DNA from: an uncultured Buttiauxella sp.
GTDB taxonomy: Bacteria; Pseudomonadota; Gammaproteobacteria; Enterobacterales; Enterobacteriaceae
Direction: 5' to 3'
Length of the DNA: 64,000 nucleotides
NCBI GenBank assembly: GCA_946480445.1
Contig: CAMLJN010000009.1
Coordinates: 86,005 to 150,004, forward strand
Shown here: positions 9,561-19,407 of the stretch, piece after piece
Layout of the letters: the number at the start of each line of letters is the position of its first letter
How positions within the stretch are numbered: the first letter of the stretch is position 1
Translations under genes and position numbers: made by a program
Notes under the pieces: model-generated
What the model was told of the DNA's origin: nothing
The model's database searches: none
Seen by the model: the letters and a program-made list of their open reading frames with translations, nothing else

Positions 9561-11615
9561 ATGGAACTCAAAGCGACATCCCTTGGCAAACATTTAGCTC
9601 AGCATCCCTACAACCGTGTGAAATTGCTTAGCGCAGGTGTGGAGGTAAAGGGCGATCGCCATGAGTACCTTATCCCGTTTAACCAGCTGGTGGCGATCAA
9701 TATCAAGCGCGGTCTGGTCTGGGGGGAGCTTGAGTTTGTTCTGCCCGACGACAAAGTTGTGCGCCTGCACGGGACGGAGTGGGGGGAAACCCAGCGTTTC
9801 TATCATCATCTTGATACGCTCTGGCAGGCATGGAGCACGGAGATGAGCGAAATCGCTGCTCAGGTGCTTTGCGAACAATACGAAGAAATTATGCGACGAA
9901 CCCGGGAGGAAAAGTGGTTCAGGCGTAGCGACATGGATGCTTTGCAGCAGAACGTCCGTGCGGCCTTTACGGCTTTACCTTTGCCGCAGGCAAGGCTTGA
10001 AGAGTTCGACAACTGTCGTGAGGCCTGGCTCAACTGCAAAGCCTGGCTTGAGCAGGGGGAACGTCTTCGCCACGACAGAAACGCGGCCTATACGGATCGC
10101 ATGCTTGAGAAATATGCAGCATTTTTCCAGCAGATTGAAAGCTCGCCGCTGAACCCTTCCCAGGCCCGTGCCGTCGTAAACGGAGAGGATGCCCTGCTGG
10201 TTCTTGCGGGGGCGGGAAGCGGCAAAACATCCGTGCTGGTTGCTCGCGCAGGCTGGTTATTGCAGCGAGGCGAAGCCACCGAAGATCAGATCCTGCTGCT
10301 GGCTTTTGGACGACAGGCGGCGCAGGAAATGGACCAGCGAATCGCCGAGCGTTTGCAAACGGAGGCCATCACCGCCCGCACTTTCCACGCGCTTGCATTG
10401 CACATCATTCAGCAGGGGAGCCGGAAAGCGCCGCGCGTCAGCGAGCTGGAGTCGGATACCGCCGCACGGCATCAGCTGTTGATCGAAAGCTGGAGGCAGC
10501 AGTGCCGTGAGAAGAAGGCGCAGGCTAAGGGCTGGCGCGAATGGTTAAGCGAGGAGCTGGAATGGGACGTCCCCGAAGGCGAATACTGGCAGAATGAACG
10601 TCTGGCGAAACGCCTCGCCAGCAGGCTTGACCGCTGGTTGGGCTTAATCCGCATGCACGGTGGCTCTCAGGCAGAGATGATTGCCGGTTGTCCGGACGAG
10701 CTACGCGATGTGTTTGCTAAACGGATCAAGCTGATGGCTCCCTTGTTGAAAAGCTGGAAAACCGCCCTGAAAGCAGAAGACGCGGTGGATTTTTCGGGCC
10801 TTATTCATCAGGCAATTAACGTACTTGAAAAAGGCCGTTTCATCAGCCCATGGAAGCATATTCTGGTGGATGAATTCCAGGATATTTCCCCGCAGCGAGC
10901 GGCGCTTCTGGCCGCGCTGCGTCGGCAAAACTCGCATACTTCTCTTTATGCGGTTGGCGATGACTGGCAGGCCATCTACCGCTTCAGCGGTGCTGATATG
11001 GCGCTGACTACGGCTTTTACTCACCATTTTGGTGAAGGCGATCGCTGCGCCCTCGATATCACCTATCGCTTCAACGACCGAATCGGTGAGATTGCCAACA
11101 GCTTTATTCAGCAGAACCCCAGCCAGCTTGCGAAGCCTTTAAATAGTTTGTCAAAAGGTGACAAGAAATCGGTCACGTTACTGGCTGACGATCGGCTGGA
11201 ACACCTGCTTGATAAACTTAGCGGCTATGCCCGGCCGGAAGAGAGAATTCTCGTTCTGGCCCGTTACCATCACCTGCGTCCAGCCATTCTGGAAAAGGCG
11301 GCTACCCGCTGGCCGAAGCTCAATATAGATTTTATGACGATCCATGCCAGTAAGGGACAGCAGGCGGATTACGTCATTATCCTGGGGTTGCAGCAGGGCA
11401 AGGATGGTTTTCCTGCTCCGGCGCGGGAGTCGGTGATGGAGCAGGCGCTGCTTCCGCAGCCGGAAGAGTATCCGGATGCGGAAGAACGCAGGTTGCTGTA
11501 TGTCGCGATGACGCGAGCGCGGCATCGCGTCTGGCTGCTCTTCAATAAGCAACAGCCGTCAGGTTTTGTTGAAGGGTTAAAACGCCTTGGCGTACCGACG
11601 GCCAACCGCCCTTAG
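9561..11615 (+). CDS. helD: DNA helicase IV
   Basis: HelD is a 684-residue superfamily 1 (UvrD/Rep-like) 3'-5' helicase, the same length as in E. coli. An N-terminal non-helicase region (1-195) precedes Walker A GAGSGKT (about 216-222), the Walker B segment VDEFQD (about 437) and the C-terminal helicase motifs, including TIHASKGQQADYV and the final LLYVAMTRARHRVWLL. All the motifs needed for ATP-driven unwinding are present. It is divergent from yccF and ends four bases before the convergent mgsA stop. Confidence 0.96.
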   Translation: MELKATSLGKHLAQHPYNRVKLLSAGVEVKGDRHEYLIPFNQLVAINIKRGLVWGELEFVLPDDKVVRLHGTEWGETQRFYHHLDTLWQAWSTEMSEIAAQVLCEQYEEIMRRTREEKWFRRSDMDALQQNVRAAFTALPLPQARLEEFDNCREAWLNCKAWLEQGERLRHDRNAAYTDRMLEKYAAFFQQIESSPLNPSQARAVVNGEDALLVLAGAGSGKTSVLVARAGWLLQRGEATEDQILLLAFGRQAAQEMDQRIAERLQTEAITARTFHALALHIIQQGSRKAPRVSELESDTAARHQLLIESWRQQCREKKAQAKGWREWLSEELEWDVPEGEYWQNERLAKRLASRLDRWLGLIRMHGGSQAEMIAGCPDELRDVFAKRIKLMAPLLKSWKTALKAEDAVDFSGLIHQAINVLEKGRFISPWKHILVDEFQDISPQRAALLAALRRQNSHTSLYAVGDDWQAIYRFSGADMALTTAFTHHFGEGDRCALDITYRFNDRIGEIANSFIQQNPSQLAKPLNSLSKGDKKSVTLLADDRLEHLLDKLSGYARPEERILVLARYHHLRPAILEKAATRWPKLNIDFMTIHASKGQQADYVIILGLQQGKDGFPAPARESVMEQALLPQPEEYPDAEERRLLYVAMTRARHRVWLLFNKQQPSGFVEGLKRLGVPTANRP

Positions 11616-11619
11616 ACCG

Positions 11620-12078
11620 CTATTTCAGGCGTTCTGAAAGGTAACGTTGATAATCCGGAATAAGAATTTCCACGTCCTGGCTGAAGCCCGGAGACTGAAT
11701 GAGAAAATCAGCGGTGGAGAGGTTGGTGGCCACCGGAATATTCCACACGGTGGCCAGCCGCAGAAGGGCTTTTACATCCGGATCATGAGGCACGGCGTTA
11801 AGCGGGTCCCAGAAGAAAATCAGCACGTCAATTTTGCCTTCGGAAATCAGGGCGCCAACCTGTTGGTCGCCGCCCATTGGGCCGCTCAGCATGGCATTGA
11901 CCTGCAGACCGCTGGCGCGCTGAATCAGATTGCCCGTTGTGCCGGTGGCATATAAAACATGTTTCGCAAGCGAAGACTGATGACGCTCCACCCATTTTAA
12001 AAGCGCTTCTTTACAGTGATCGTGTGCTACCAGCGCAATGTGCTTTTTAGCCGCCAGGCTGCGAGTGGTTAATTCCAT
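11620..12078 (-). CDS. mgsA: Methylglyoxal synthase
   Basis: MgsA converts dihydroxyacetone phosphate to methylglyoxal plus phosphate, a glycolytic bypass that relieves sugar-phosphate stress. The 152-residue protein carries the phosphate-binding ATGTTG motif and catalytic Asp71 in SGPMGGDQQ, followed by [15 protein letters not shown] with further active-site residues. Length and sequence match E. coli MgsA. The start MELTTRSLA at 12078 is the family start. Confidence 0.97.
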   Translation of the reverse strand: MELTTRSLAAKKHIALVAHDHCKEALLKWVERHQSSLAKHVLYATGTTGNLIQRASGLQVNAMLSGPMGGDQQVGALISEGKIDVLIFFWDPLNAVPHDPDVKALLRLATVWNIPVATNLSTADFLIQSPGFSQDVEILIPDYQRYLSERLK

Positions 12079-12174
12079 GGGAAAATCCTGAGTGATTTAC
12101 GTTGGCTACAGCTTACTGGAAGCCGCTGATCCTGCAAGAGAAGGGGATCAAAAATACGCGCCACAGGCGAAGAA

Positions 12175-12840
12175 TTAAGGAGAAGGATGCTCTTTAGCCC
12201 ACAGCAAAAAGCGTTCACGAGTGGGTTTATCGGCCTGCATAAACCAGTATTTAAGCCGCTGTTCTGTCAGGGTATCGGAGGGGCGAGCAGGAGAGTCGAG
12301 TTCGGAGGTTCTGGAAAGCAGCGTGCTGTCATCCGCCATCACCACGGCGAACTGCGGCATGGAAGCAACCTTTTCCGCTTTATTGTAACGCCGGGTGGCA
12401 ACTTCATAGTCGGTGCTCTGCGCTGGCGTTTTCCCTGCCAGGACATCCATTTTCATGGGGATGGCGACGGCGCTGCCGTCAAGCAGCTGTAGTCGGGGCG
12501 CGTTGTCAAAAGTTTCGCTATCTTTTTCATTCTCAAGACGCGGCAGGCTGAAATTTACCTGGCTGATTTCTTTGGTATCAAAGCTCACCACCAGAGGGGC
12601 AGAGAGATAAAGGCGCTGTTCTCGCCCGTTTGTCCGTACGTTTTTTTCAATCCGAAACACCAGCTGATGCGGACCGTTATCCAGTTCGATGCCATCGGCA
12701 CCTTTTAATAAAAAGCTGGAAACCTTCTTTCCGTCCAGCACCAGTAATTCTACATCCGTTGCAAGGCGTAAGGTGGTGGCCCATCCGCAACAAGGCAACA
12801 ACAGGGTGCACCCCAGGGTGAGATAAAGCCCGATTTTCAT
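12175..12840 (-). CDS. yccT: Periplasmic protein YccT/CsgI (DUF2057)
   Basis: From ATG 12840, which follows the strong ribosome binding site GGAGGACAG, the protein is 221 residues (E. coli YccT 220), with a signal peptide of about 21 residues ending CGWA. The rest is the UPF0319/DUF2057 domain ([19 protein letters not shown] at the start, [14 protein letters not shown] near the end). The Salmonella orthologue has been described as a periplasmic inhibitor of curli assembly (CsgI). No curli genes are in this window, so the role here is by orthology. An in-frame start 24 bases upstream would spoil the signal peptide and skip the ribosome binding site. Confidence 0.9.
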   Translation of the reverse strand: MKIGLYLTLGCTLLLPCCGWATTLRLATDVELLVLDGKKVSSFLLKGADGIELDNGPHQLVFRIEKNVRTNGREQRLYLSAPLVVSFDTKEISQVNFSLPRLENEKDSETFDNAPRLQLLDGSAVAIPMKMDVLAGKTPAQSTDYEVATRRYNKAEKVASMPQFAVVMADDSTLLSRTSELDSPARPSDTLTEQRLKYWFMQADKPTRERFLLWAKEHPSP

Positions 12841-13027
12841 TCTGTCCTCCCTCGCCAGGCTCACCGGCGTCTGCCATTGCCGAATGTATCAAAATTTTTC
12901 ACAATACCGACTCATTAACATATAGACATATTCTGGCGTTTTGCTCTCCGCCATCCGTATGGGAAAGATGGTGAGGCAGTAATGTTTGTCATACACTTTT
13001 GGTGACTTCATCAAGGCGGAGAGCGTC

Positions 13028-13441
13028 ATGGCACAGACAGATATTGAAAGTATTTTGAAAAATACTCATACCATCGCCCTGGTGGGCGCCAGCGATAAGC
13101 CCGACCGTCCCAGCTATCGGGTGATGGCCTATCTGTTAGATCAGGGCTACGAGGTCATTCCCGTTTCGCCCAAGGTGGCGGGGAAAACGCTGCTCGGGCA
13201 ACAGGGCTATGGCAGCCTCGCCGAGATACCGAAACAGGTCGATATGGTGGACGTATTCCGCAATTCTGAAGCCGCCTGGGAGGTTGCGAAAGAAGCGATT
13301 GCTATCGGCGCGAAAACGCTCTGGATGCAGCTTGGCGTGATTAATGAGCAGGCTGCGGTGCTGGCACAGGATGCCGGGCTAAACGTGGTGATGGATCGCT
13401 GTCCGGCAATTGAGATCCCGCGGCTGGGGCTGGCCAAATAA
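13028..13441 (+). CDS. yccU: CoA-binding domain protein YccU
   Basis: From ATG 13028 the protein is 137 residues, the same as E. coli YccU. It is a single Rossmann-type CoA-binding domain related to the N-terminus of succinyl-CoA synthetase alpha ([46 protein letters not shown]). The biochemical role is not established. The longer frame from 12986 adds residues unlike the family and is not preceded by a ribosome binding site, while GGCGGAG sits seven bases before 13028. It is convergent with hspQ across a shared terminator. Confidence 0.93.
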   Translation: MAQTDIESILKNTHTIALVGASDKPDRPSYRVMAYLLDQGYEVIPVSPKVAGKTLLGQQGYGSLAEIPKQVDMVDVFRNSEAAWEVAKEAIAIGAKTLWMQLGVINEQAAVLAQDAGLNVVMDRCPAIEIPRLGLAK

Positions 13442-13442
13442 G

Positions 13443-13467
13443 AAAAACCCCGCGCGGCGGGGTTTTT
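13443..13467. terminator. Bidirectional terminator between yccU and hspQ
   Basis: Perfect 11-bp stem AAAAACCCCGC (13443-13453) / GCGGGGTTTTT (13457-13467) with a 3-base loop. The A and T tracts serve both convergent genes. Confidence 0.92.
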
Positions 13468-13468
13468 A

Positions 13469-13786
13469 TCAGTTACGCAGGCGAGGTGCCTGAAGCTGTT
13501 GCCGTATCGACGCGGCCAGTTCATCCATTGAGGGCTGCTCGGGATGTTCTTGCTGCGCTTCCCAGCTCAGCTGGGCTTCAGCCAGATAGGTATGCACCGC
13601 CTGGCCATCATCGTCTTCCATAACCACATGATACCAGGGCGCAGTACGCAGGGCGTCGTTATCAGCCAGTTCATCATCCGTTGGCTCATCAAGGGAATAC
13701 TCGGGATCGATATCCACCACAACCCCTAAATATCCCAGCAACGAATGGCGTACCTGCTGACCAATTCCGAATTTGCTGGCAATCAT
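13469..13786 (-). CDS. hspQ: Heat shock protein HspQ (hemimethylated DNA-binding family)
   Basis: From ATG 13786, preceded by GGAGGTGACG, the protein is 105 residues ([23 protein letters not shown] at the start), matching E. coli HspQ/YccV in length. HspQ belongs to the YccV hemimethylated-DNA-binding fold. It is known as a heat shock factor that affects DnaA stability and stimulates Lon. The longer in-frame start at 13822 lacks a ribosome binding site and adds non-homologous residues. It is followed by the bidirectional terminator shared with yccU. Confidence 0.95.
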   Translation of the reverse strand: MIASKFGIGQQVRHSLLGYLGVVVDIDPEYSLDEPTDDELADNDALRTAPWYHVVMEDDDGQAVHTYLAEAQLSWEAQQEHPEQPSMDELAASIRQQLQAPRLRN

Positions 13787-13849
13787 CGTCACCTCCCAGG
13801 GAAAGATTACTCTGCATAACAATATGCGGGTAACTTTCCTGTTTTCAAG

Positions 13850-15040
13850 CTACATGATGCGACAGGCAAACCCCTTCAGATACAGACCTTCCGGATAGGT
13901 TGCAATCACCGGATGATCGGCCGCCTGACGGAACTGCTCTATAAATTGTACATCACGCCCGGCATCTACGGCGGCGTCGGCAATAATTTTCTGGAATAAA
14001 TCTGTGGTCATCAGCCCGGAGCAGGAGAAGGTCAGCAAAATGCCGCCCGGGTTTAACAGCTGGATGGCTAACATATTGATATCTTTATAGCCGCGGCAGG
14101 CACCCATCAGCTGATTTTTGTTTTCCACAAACTTAGGCGGATCCATCACGATCACATCGAATTTCTCGCCTTGATCGCGGTATTTACGCAGCAGCTTGAA
14201 AACGTCGTCACGCAGGAACTCAGCTTTACTCAGATCGAGTTTGGTAAGCTCGACGTTTTGTTTTGCCACATCCAGAGCATCCTGTGAGGTATCGACGCTC
14301 ACCACCTGGCTACACCCGCCCATCAGCGCCGAAACGGCAAAGCCGCCGGTGTAAGAGAAGCAGTTCAGCACGCGCTTGTCTTTTACGTACTGGCGAGTAG
14401 CAAAGCGGCTGTCGCGCTGATCCAGGTAATAACCGGTTTTGTGACCGCCTTTAATATCCACCAGCAGCTTCATGCCGTGCTCTTCAATGGGCAGCAGATC
14501 GGGCGGCAGTTCGCCGCTTACCGGACCCTGCGTCAGCTCCATACCTTCTTTTTTACGAACCGCAACGTCTGAACGGTCATAGATGGCGCATTCCGGGTAC
14601 AAATTTTGTAGCGCTGCTACCAGCGTCGGACGCTGATATTCGGCGCCGGCAGAAAGCAGCTGCAGAACAAGGAAATTACCGAAGCGATCGATGGTCACCC
14701 CGGGCAGCCCGTCAGATTCACCGGCAATCAGCCGGTAGCTATCCAGCCCGTCGCGCTCAGCGAGCCATTCACGCCACTGCTGGGCCTGTTCTAAGCGGCG
14801 AGTAAAGAAGGCGATGTCGATGCTTTCATCGGCGTCAAATGTCCAGACGCGAGCACGGATTTGAGAGGTCGGGGAGAAGGCCCCGCGAGCTAACCACTTG
14901 CCCTGGCTGTCTACGATATCAATGGTTTCACCGAGACTGGCTTTTCCTTCCATGCGTGCTACGGCACCAGAAAACACCCACGGATGACGGCGTAATAAAG
15001 ATTTTTCACGCCCTTTGGTTAACACTAAACGTATGCTCAT
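13850..15040 (-). CDS. rlmI: 23S rRNA m5C1962 methyltransferase
   Basis: RlmI methylates C1962 of 23S rRNA using S-adenosylmethionine. The 396-residue protein has an N-terminal PUA domain (1-75: [19 protein letters not shown] in essence), a central RlmI-like region and a C-terminal Rossmann methyltransferase domain with [15 protein letters not shown] (SAM motif), VIVMDPPKF and LTFSCSGLM, the last holding the catalytic Cys. Length equals E. coli RlmI. It is divergent from acyP. Confidence 0.97.
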   Translation of the reverse strand: MSIRLVLTKGREKSLLRRHPWVFSGAVARMEGKASLGETIDIVDSQGKWLARGAFSPTSQIRARVWTFDADESIDIAFFTRRLEQAQQWREWLAERDGLDSYRLIAGESDGLPGVTIDRFGNFLVLQLLSAGAEYQRPTLVAALQNLYPECAIYDRSDVAVRKKEGMELTQGPVSGELPPDLLPIEEHGMKLLVDIKGGHKTGYYLDQRDSRFATRQYVKDKRVLNCFSYTGGFAVSALMGGCSQVVSVDTSQDALDVAKQNVELTKLDLSKAEFLRDDVFKLLRKYRDQGEKFDVIVMDPPKFVENKNQLMGACRGYKDINMLAIQLLNPGGILLTFSCSGLMTTDLFQKIIADAAVDAGRDVQFIEQFRQAADHPVIATYPEGLYLKGFACRIM

Positions 15041-15130
15041 ATTTTGCTATGCTGTTTTGCTAAGAATTGGGCGTCATTTTCCGGGTTCGCTTGGGGAAAT
15101 GCAACGCAAGAACCCCAAACGGAGGAAGTT

Positions 15131-15412
15131 ATGGCATCAGTTTGCATGCTCGCCTGGGTCCACGGTCGGGTTCAGGGGGTGGGTTTTCGCTACAGCACGC
15201 AGCGCGAGGCTCTCAATCTGGGTATCAAAGGTTATGTGCGCAACATGGACGACGGGAGCGTGGAGGTGCTGGCCTGCGGTGAATCACAGCAGGTTGAACA
15301 GCTTGTTGCATGGTTAAAAGCAGGCGGGCCACGTACTGCCAGGGTGGAGAAAGTGCTCACCGAGCCTCATTACCCTGACAAAGAGTGGACTACTTTTCGC
15401 ATCCGCTATTAA
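15131..15412 (+). CDS. acyP: Acylphosphatase
   Basis: From ATG 15131, directly after GGAGGAAGTT, the protein is 93 residues. It has the acylphosphatase signature GRVQGVGFR with catalytic Arg20, and Asn38 in [10 protein letters not shown]. The enzyme hydrolyses acyl phosphates such as acetyl phosphate and carbamoyl phosphate in the cytosol. The open frame that starts at 15044 is only an upstream extension. The stop overlaps the convergent tusE stop by four bases. Confidence 0.95.
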   Translation: MASVCMLAWVHGRVQGVGFRYSTQREALNLGIKGYVRNMDDGSVEVLACGESQQVEQLVAWLKAGGPRTARVEKVLTEPHYPDKEWTTFRIRY

Positions 15413-15738
15413 ATGCACTTCACCGGTTTAGGCAGGCCTGCGATCTTCGTGGCCTGCTTAGCGGGGCCTTTTGGGAACAGGCGATACAGATAGCGGCTAT
15501 TACCTTTTTCTTCTCCAAACTTATTGGCCATCGCCTTCACCAGCATCCGAATGGCGGGCGAGGTATTAAATTCCAGATAGAACTCGCGCACGAAACGCAC
15601 GACTTCCCAATGCTCAGTGGCAAGCACAATGCCTTCTTTTTCGGCAATCACCTCTGCCAGAGGCTCGCTCCATTCTGCGCTGTTTTTCAGATACCCGTCG
15701 GCATCCGTCTCAATTTCTTTTCCTGCAAACGTCAACAT
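15409..15738 (-). CDS. tusE: Sulfur relay protein TusE
   Basis: TusE takes the sulfur from the TusBCD complex and hands it to MnmA for 2-thiolation of U34 in tRNA for Lys, Glu and Gln. The 109-residue protein is a DsrC-family member, and its penultimate Cys108 (PKPVKCI end) is the persulfide carrier. Length and both ends match E. coli TusE. It is convergent with acyP. Confidence 0.96.
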   Translation of the reverse strand: MLTFAGKEIETDADGYLKNSAEWSEPLAEVIAEKEGIVLATEHWEVVRFVREFYLEFNTSPAIRMLVKAMANKFGEEKGNSRYLYRLFPKGPAKQATKIAGLPKPVKCI

Positions 15739-15789
15739 AGTTATCCGCGTTCTTAAATTAACCGACCGCAGTGTAACAAATTTGCGGCA

Positions 15790-15822
15790 GCAGAAAAAAC
15801 AAAGCCCCGCGTATGCGGGGCT
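15790..15822 (-). terminator. Terminator downstream of yccA
   Basis: Stem AGCCCCGC (15803-15810) / GCGGGGCT (15815-15822) with a GTAT loop. On the minus strand it is followed by a run of T residues (15802-15790), so it stops transcription coming from yccA. Confidence 0.85.
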
Positions 15823-15846
15823 GAAGGTTAACTCTGTGTCGTGCAG

Positions 15847-16506
15847 TTAGTCGCGGCTTGCGAAGCCCAGAATGCTCAGCAGGCTGATAAAGATGTTGTA
15901 CAGAGAAACGTACAGGCTCACGGTAGCACGAATATAGTTTGTCTCACCGCCGCGAATAATGTTGCTGGTTTCAAACAAGATTGCGCCCGAGGAGATCAGG
16001 ATAAAGACCGCGCTGATCGCCAGGTGCAACGCCGGGAGCTGCAGGAAAATATTCGCCACCATGCCAATCAGCACCACGACGACGCCAGCCATTAACATCC
16101 CGCCCAGGAAAGACATGTCTTTACGGGTGGTCAGCACATAGGCAGAACAGCAGAAGAACACCAGTGCCGTGCCGCCCAACGCCATTCCAATCACATCGCC
16201 CATTCCGGCAGAAAGGTATGCGTTAAGGATAGGCCCAAGGATATAGCCCAGGAAGCCGGTAAAAGCGAAAGCAGCAATAATACCGGTAGGTTTATTGGCC
16301 AGACGATAGGTCAGGAACATCAGGCCATACATGCCGACCAGGGTCAGAATCAGCCCCGGTGAAGGCAGCATCAGCACGGTGCTTGCGGTTGCCACTAAGG
16401 CAGAAAAGGCCAGCGTCAGGCTGAGCAGGAAATAGGTATTCCGGAGCACCTTATGGGTACTTAGCAGTGACGAACGGTCACGCGAGGAAGTAATTATGCG
16501 ATCCAT
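15847..16506 (-). CDS. yccA: FtsH protease modulator YccA
   Basis: The 219-residue protein is a BAX-inhibitor-1 family membrane protein with about seven membrane helices. E. coli YccA is a substrate and inhibitor of the membrane protease FtsH and protects SecY when the translocon jams. The cytoplasmic N-terminus [20 protein letters not shown], needed for FtsH recognition in E. coli, is present. Length matches (E. coli 219). It is the last gene on this side before the serT region and ends at its own terminator. Confidence 0.95.
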   Translation of the reverse strand: MDRIITSSRDRSSLLSTHKVLRNTYFLLSLTLAFSALVATASTVLMLPSPGLILTLVGMYGLMFLTYRLANKPTGIIAAFAFTGFLGYILGPILNAYLSAGMGDVIGMALGGTALVFFCCSAYVLTTRKDMSFLGGMLMAGVVVVLIGMVANIFLQLPALHLAISAVFILISSGAILFETSNIIRGGETNYIRATVSLYVSLYNIFISLLSILGFASRD

Positions 16507-16732
16507 TTCGAAACTCTCTCTAATAAGCAGGTGTAATGATGACCGAGAATAAAGGGCACCTTTATAGCATGGAAGGCTTTTTACCCATCTTTACCTATGA
16601 ATTTCAAAAAAATCGTTCAGATTTTATTCCAGATGACTCACTTATAGGGTGCTGAAAATATTGCCTTATGCCGTTTTGATGTCTATGAGTGATAACCGTA
16701 CCGTCATCAATAAATCCGGGAAGGTGTGGGTA

Positions 16733-18361
16733 ATGAAAGTAACCAACAACAAAACATTTCTAAAATCGTTTGTCGCCCTTAGTGTCTTTGGCGCCGTGCA
16801 TGGCGCTTGGGCTGCTAACGTTCCGGCAGGGACAGAGCTTGCGCTAAAGCAGGAGCTGGTTCGTAATAATGGCAGTGAACCCGCTTCACTTGATCCCCAT
16901 AAAGTGGAAAGCGACGTTGAGTTCAACCTCATCAGCGATTTCTTCGACGGGCTGGTGTCAGTGCGTAATGATGGATCAATTGAGCCGCGTCTGGCTGAAA
17001 AATGGGAAGAGAAGGACAGTACCGTCTGGACGTTCCATTTACGTCCGGGAATAAAATGGTCGAACGGCCAGCCTATTACCGCTCAGGATGTCGTCTGGAG
17101 CTGGCAGCGTCTGGCCAATCCGAAAACAGCCTCGCCTTATGCAAGCTATCTCGGGAATATGCATATTGAAAATGCAGCAGACATTGCCCAGGGAACGAAG
17201 CCCGCGGATGCGCTTGGCGTCAAAGCGTTAGATGACAGCACGCTGCAAATCACGCTGACTCAGCCAACAGCTGCATTTCTCTCTATGCTGGCACATCCGT
17301 CCCTGGTGCCTCTCGACAAAGCCATTATTGAACAATATGGTGAAAAATGGACCCAGCCCGATCGCTTCGTGAGCAGCGGGGCTTACACGCCTAAGCAGTG
17401 GGTAGTGAACGAGAAAATAGTCGCACAGCGAAATCCGCAGTACTGGGATAACGGCCACACCGTGATTAATAAGGTGACTTATCTGCCTATCAGCTCCGAA
17501 ACCGCGGATATCAACCGTTATAAAGCGGGTGAAATTGATATTGTTTACACTTTGCCGCAAACGCTGTTTGCCTCCCTGAAGAAATCTATCCCCGATCAAG
17601 TGCACGTCACCCCGAAGCTCGCGACCTACTATTTCCAGTTCAACACCACGAAAGCCCCGTTCAATGATGCCCGGGTACGCCGGGCGCTGAATATGGCGCT
17701 GGATAAAAACATTATCGCGGACAAAATTCTCGGGCAGGGACAGATCCCCGCATGGGTTATCAGCCAGAAAAAGATCGGCGGGGTAGAGCTGCATTCACCG
17801 GACTACGCAAGCTGGGATCATGGCAAGCGAGTGGCGGAGGCGAAGAAACTGCTGGAGGAGGCGGGGTATAACGCTGCTTATCCGTTAACGTTCAATCTGC
17901 TCTATAACACCTCTGAAAACCATAAGCGTATCGCGATTGCCGTTAGCTCCATGTGGAGTAAAAACCTTGGCGTAGAGGCGAAACTGCAAAACCAGGAATG
18001 GAAAACCATGCTGGACAGCATGCACAGCGGCAATTTTGACGCGGTGCGTTACGCGTGGATTGCAGATTACGACGATGCTGCCACCTTCCTGAACAATTTC
18101 CGCACCGGTGACAGCGAAAATACCACCCAGTACACCAACGCCGTTTTTGATGAGGCGTTAAAGAATGCGGCGAAAGCCGATAATGTGGCGCAGCGGGGCA
18201 AATATTATCAGCAGGCGGAGAACCAGCTTGCGCAGGACGTGCCGGCTATCCCGGTTTATCACTATGTTTTAGCCCAGCTGGTTAAACCTTTCGTGGGCGG
18301 CTATGCGCCGAACCACCTTGGTTTCTACTACACGAAAGATATGTACATTAAAAAGCACTGA
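16733..18361 (+). CDS. OppA-like oligopeptide ABC transporter binding protein
   Basis: The 542-residue protein has a signal peptide of about 27 residues (MKVTNNKTFLKSFVALSV to HGAWA) and a solute-binding family 5 domain of the OppA/MppA type. Hallmarks are EPASLDPHKVESDVEFNLISDFFDGL-type residues near the N-terminus and the C-terminal NHLGFYYTKDMYIKKH. OppA proteins deliver peptides to an OppBCDF permease. No permease or ATPase gene is adjacent, so this orphan copy probably uses the Opp transporter encoded elsewhere or binds murein peptide as MppA does. I chose ATG 16733 because it begins the signal peptide; upstream in-frame ATGs exist at 16679 and 16685. It lies between yccA and tRNA-Ser. 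Confidence 0.85.
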   Translation: MKVTNNKTFLKSFVALSVFGAVHGAWAANVPAGTELALKQELVRNNGSEPASLDPHKVESDVEFNLISDFFDGLVSVRNDGSIEPRLAEKWEEKDSTVWTFHLRPGIKWSNGQPITAQDVVWSWQRLANPKTASPYASYLGNMHIENAADIAQGTKPADALGVKALDDSTLQITLTQPTAAFLSMLAHPSLVPLDKAIIEQYGEKWTQPDRFVSSGAYTPKQWVVNEKIVAQRNPQYWDNGHTVINKVTYLPISSETADINRYKAGEIDIVYTLPQTLFASLKKSIPDQVHVTPKLATYYFQFNTTKAPFNDARVRRALNMALDKNIIADKILGQGQIPAWVISQKKIGGVELHSPDYASWDHGKRVAEAKKLLEEAGYNAAYPLTFNLLYNTSENHKRIAIAVSSMWSKNLGVEAKLQNQEWKTMLDSMHSGNFDAVRYAWIADYDDAATFLNNFRTGDSENTTQYTNAVFDEALKNAAKADNVAQRGKYYQQAENQLAQDVPAIPVYHYVLAQLVKPFVGGYAPNHLGFYYTKDMYIKKH

Positions 18362-18511
18362 CTTTTTACCCCGGAAGGCAGAGATAAGTGCTGCTAAACT
18401 AATCAAATTGTTGCTGTTTCAGTCAATTAACACGAAATTGACTGTTTTTCAGGCGAACGAACAAATTCGTGCTTTACATGAAGTATGGGTATGTTTATAG
18501 TTCGCCTCGTT

Positions 18512-18599
18512 GGAAGTGTGGCCGAGCGGTTGAAGGCACCGGTCTTGAAAACCGGCGACCCGAAAGGGTTCCAGAGTTCGAATCTCTGCGCTTCCGCCA
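18512..18599 (+). tRNA. serT: tRNA-Ser (anticodon UGA)
   Basis: An 88-base class II tRNA with acceptor stem GGAAGTG / CGCTTCC, a D-loop (GCCGAGCGGTTGAAGGCACC), anticodon loop CTTGAAA giving TGA, a long variable arm typical of serine tRNAs, the T-loop GTTCGAATC and an encoded CCA end. serT lies in this place after yccA in E. coli too. Confidence 0.97.
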
Positions 18600-18606
18600 A
18601 CATTTG

Positions 18607-18640
18607 AAGCCCGAGCTTATTTATAAGCTCGGGCTTTTTC
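18607..18640 (+). terminator. Terminator of tRNA-Ser
   Basis: A perfect 14-bp stem with arms 18607-18620 and 18623-18636 (core GCCCGAGCTTAT / ATAAGCTCGGGC) is followed by TTTC. It begins eight bases after the tRNA. Between here and the next gene at 18879 (about 240 bases) I see no gene. Confidence 0.92.
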
Positions 18641-18878
18641 GTTTGGGGGCATAATGCCCTGCAATCCTCATCGTGGAGCGTTGAAGAAATACTGAGTACA
18701 GCCAGAACCTACTGAGTGATATCAGGGCGCCGACTTTGATCATCTGTGGCGGAAGCTGGCCGGGAAACCCTGTGCTGTTGCCTGATTTTCTTCACTATGC
18801 CCATTGTTTGCTAAGCTGTCAGCTCATGCCGGAGCGGCAAAATTATTCGATGACCAGGTATCAGTTAGCGGCAAGCCT

Positions 18879-19331
18879 ATGAAAATGATCGACAGCGGTG
18901 TACGAGAGGTGACCTACGGAAAAAACGTAAGGGTTATTATGCCGGTGAACCTCTATGAGTGTGAGCTTCATGACGATGTATTTATTGGTCCCTTCGTTGA
19001 AATCCAGAAAGGTTGTGTGATTGGGCGCGGCAGCCGTGTGCAGTCGCACACGTTTATTTGCGAAAATGTGTCCCTGGGCGCGAACTGTTTTATCGGCCAC
19101 AATGTCAGCTTTGCGAATGATTTATTCAGAGCTGGTGGGCCAGATCCGGATCCTGCTGGCTGGATCAGGATTTGCCTTGGCGACAATGTTACCGTTGGCA
19201 GTGGCGCGACGATACTGACTGATTCAATCTGTAGCGGGGCGGTGATCGGCGCCGGGAGCGTGGTTGTGAAGCCTGTGACGCGAAAAGGTATTTATGCCGG
19301 CAATCCGGCAAGGCTTATCAGACCGCTGTAA
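18879..19331 (+). CDS. Left-handed beta-helix (hexapeptide repeat) acyltransferase
   Basis: From ATG 18879 the protein is about 150 residues, built of hexapeptide repeats (VFIGPFVEIQKGCVIGRGS, VSLGANCFIGHNVSF, VTVGSGATILTDS, AVIGAGSVVV) and ending AGNPARLIRPL, the typical tail of sugar O- or N-acetyltransferases (WbbJ/FdtC-like). These trimeric enzymes use acetyl-CoA to acetylate nucleotide sugars or antibiotics; the substrate cannot be told. The His in NCFIGHNVSF is a candidate catalytic base. No sugar-biosynthesis genes are adjacent. The start is uncertain, since there is no strong ribosome binding site and a TTG at 18804 is in frame. It may be an acquired orphan gene. Confidence 0.6.
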   Translation: MKMIDSGVREVTYGKNVRVIMPVNLYECELHDDVFIGPFVEIQKGCVIGRGSRVQSHTFICENVSLGANCFIGHNVSFANDLFRAGGPDPDPAGWIRICLGDNVTVGSGATILTDSICSGAVIGAGSVVVKPVTRKGIYAGNPARLIRPL

Positions 19332-19407
19332 TTTTAAGTTTGTCCCTCCAGAGTATCTACCTTAACGCTCTCTCCTGAAAGAGGGAGGGGGCTCCCTCTA
19401 CGCGCTA

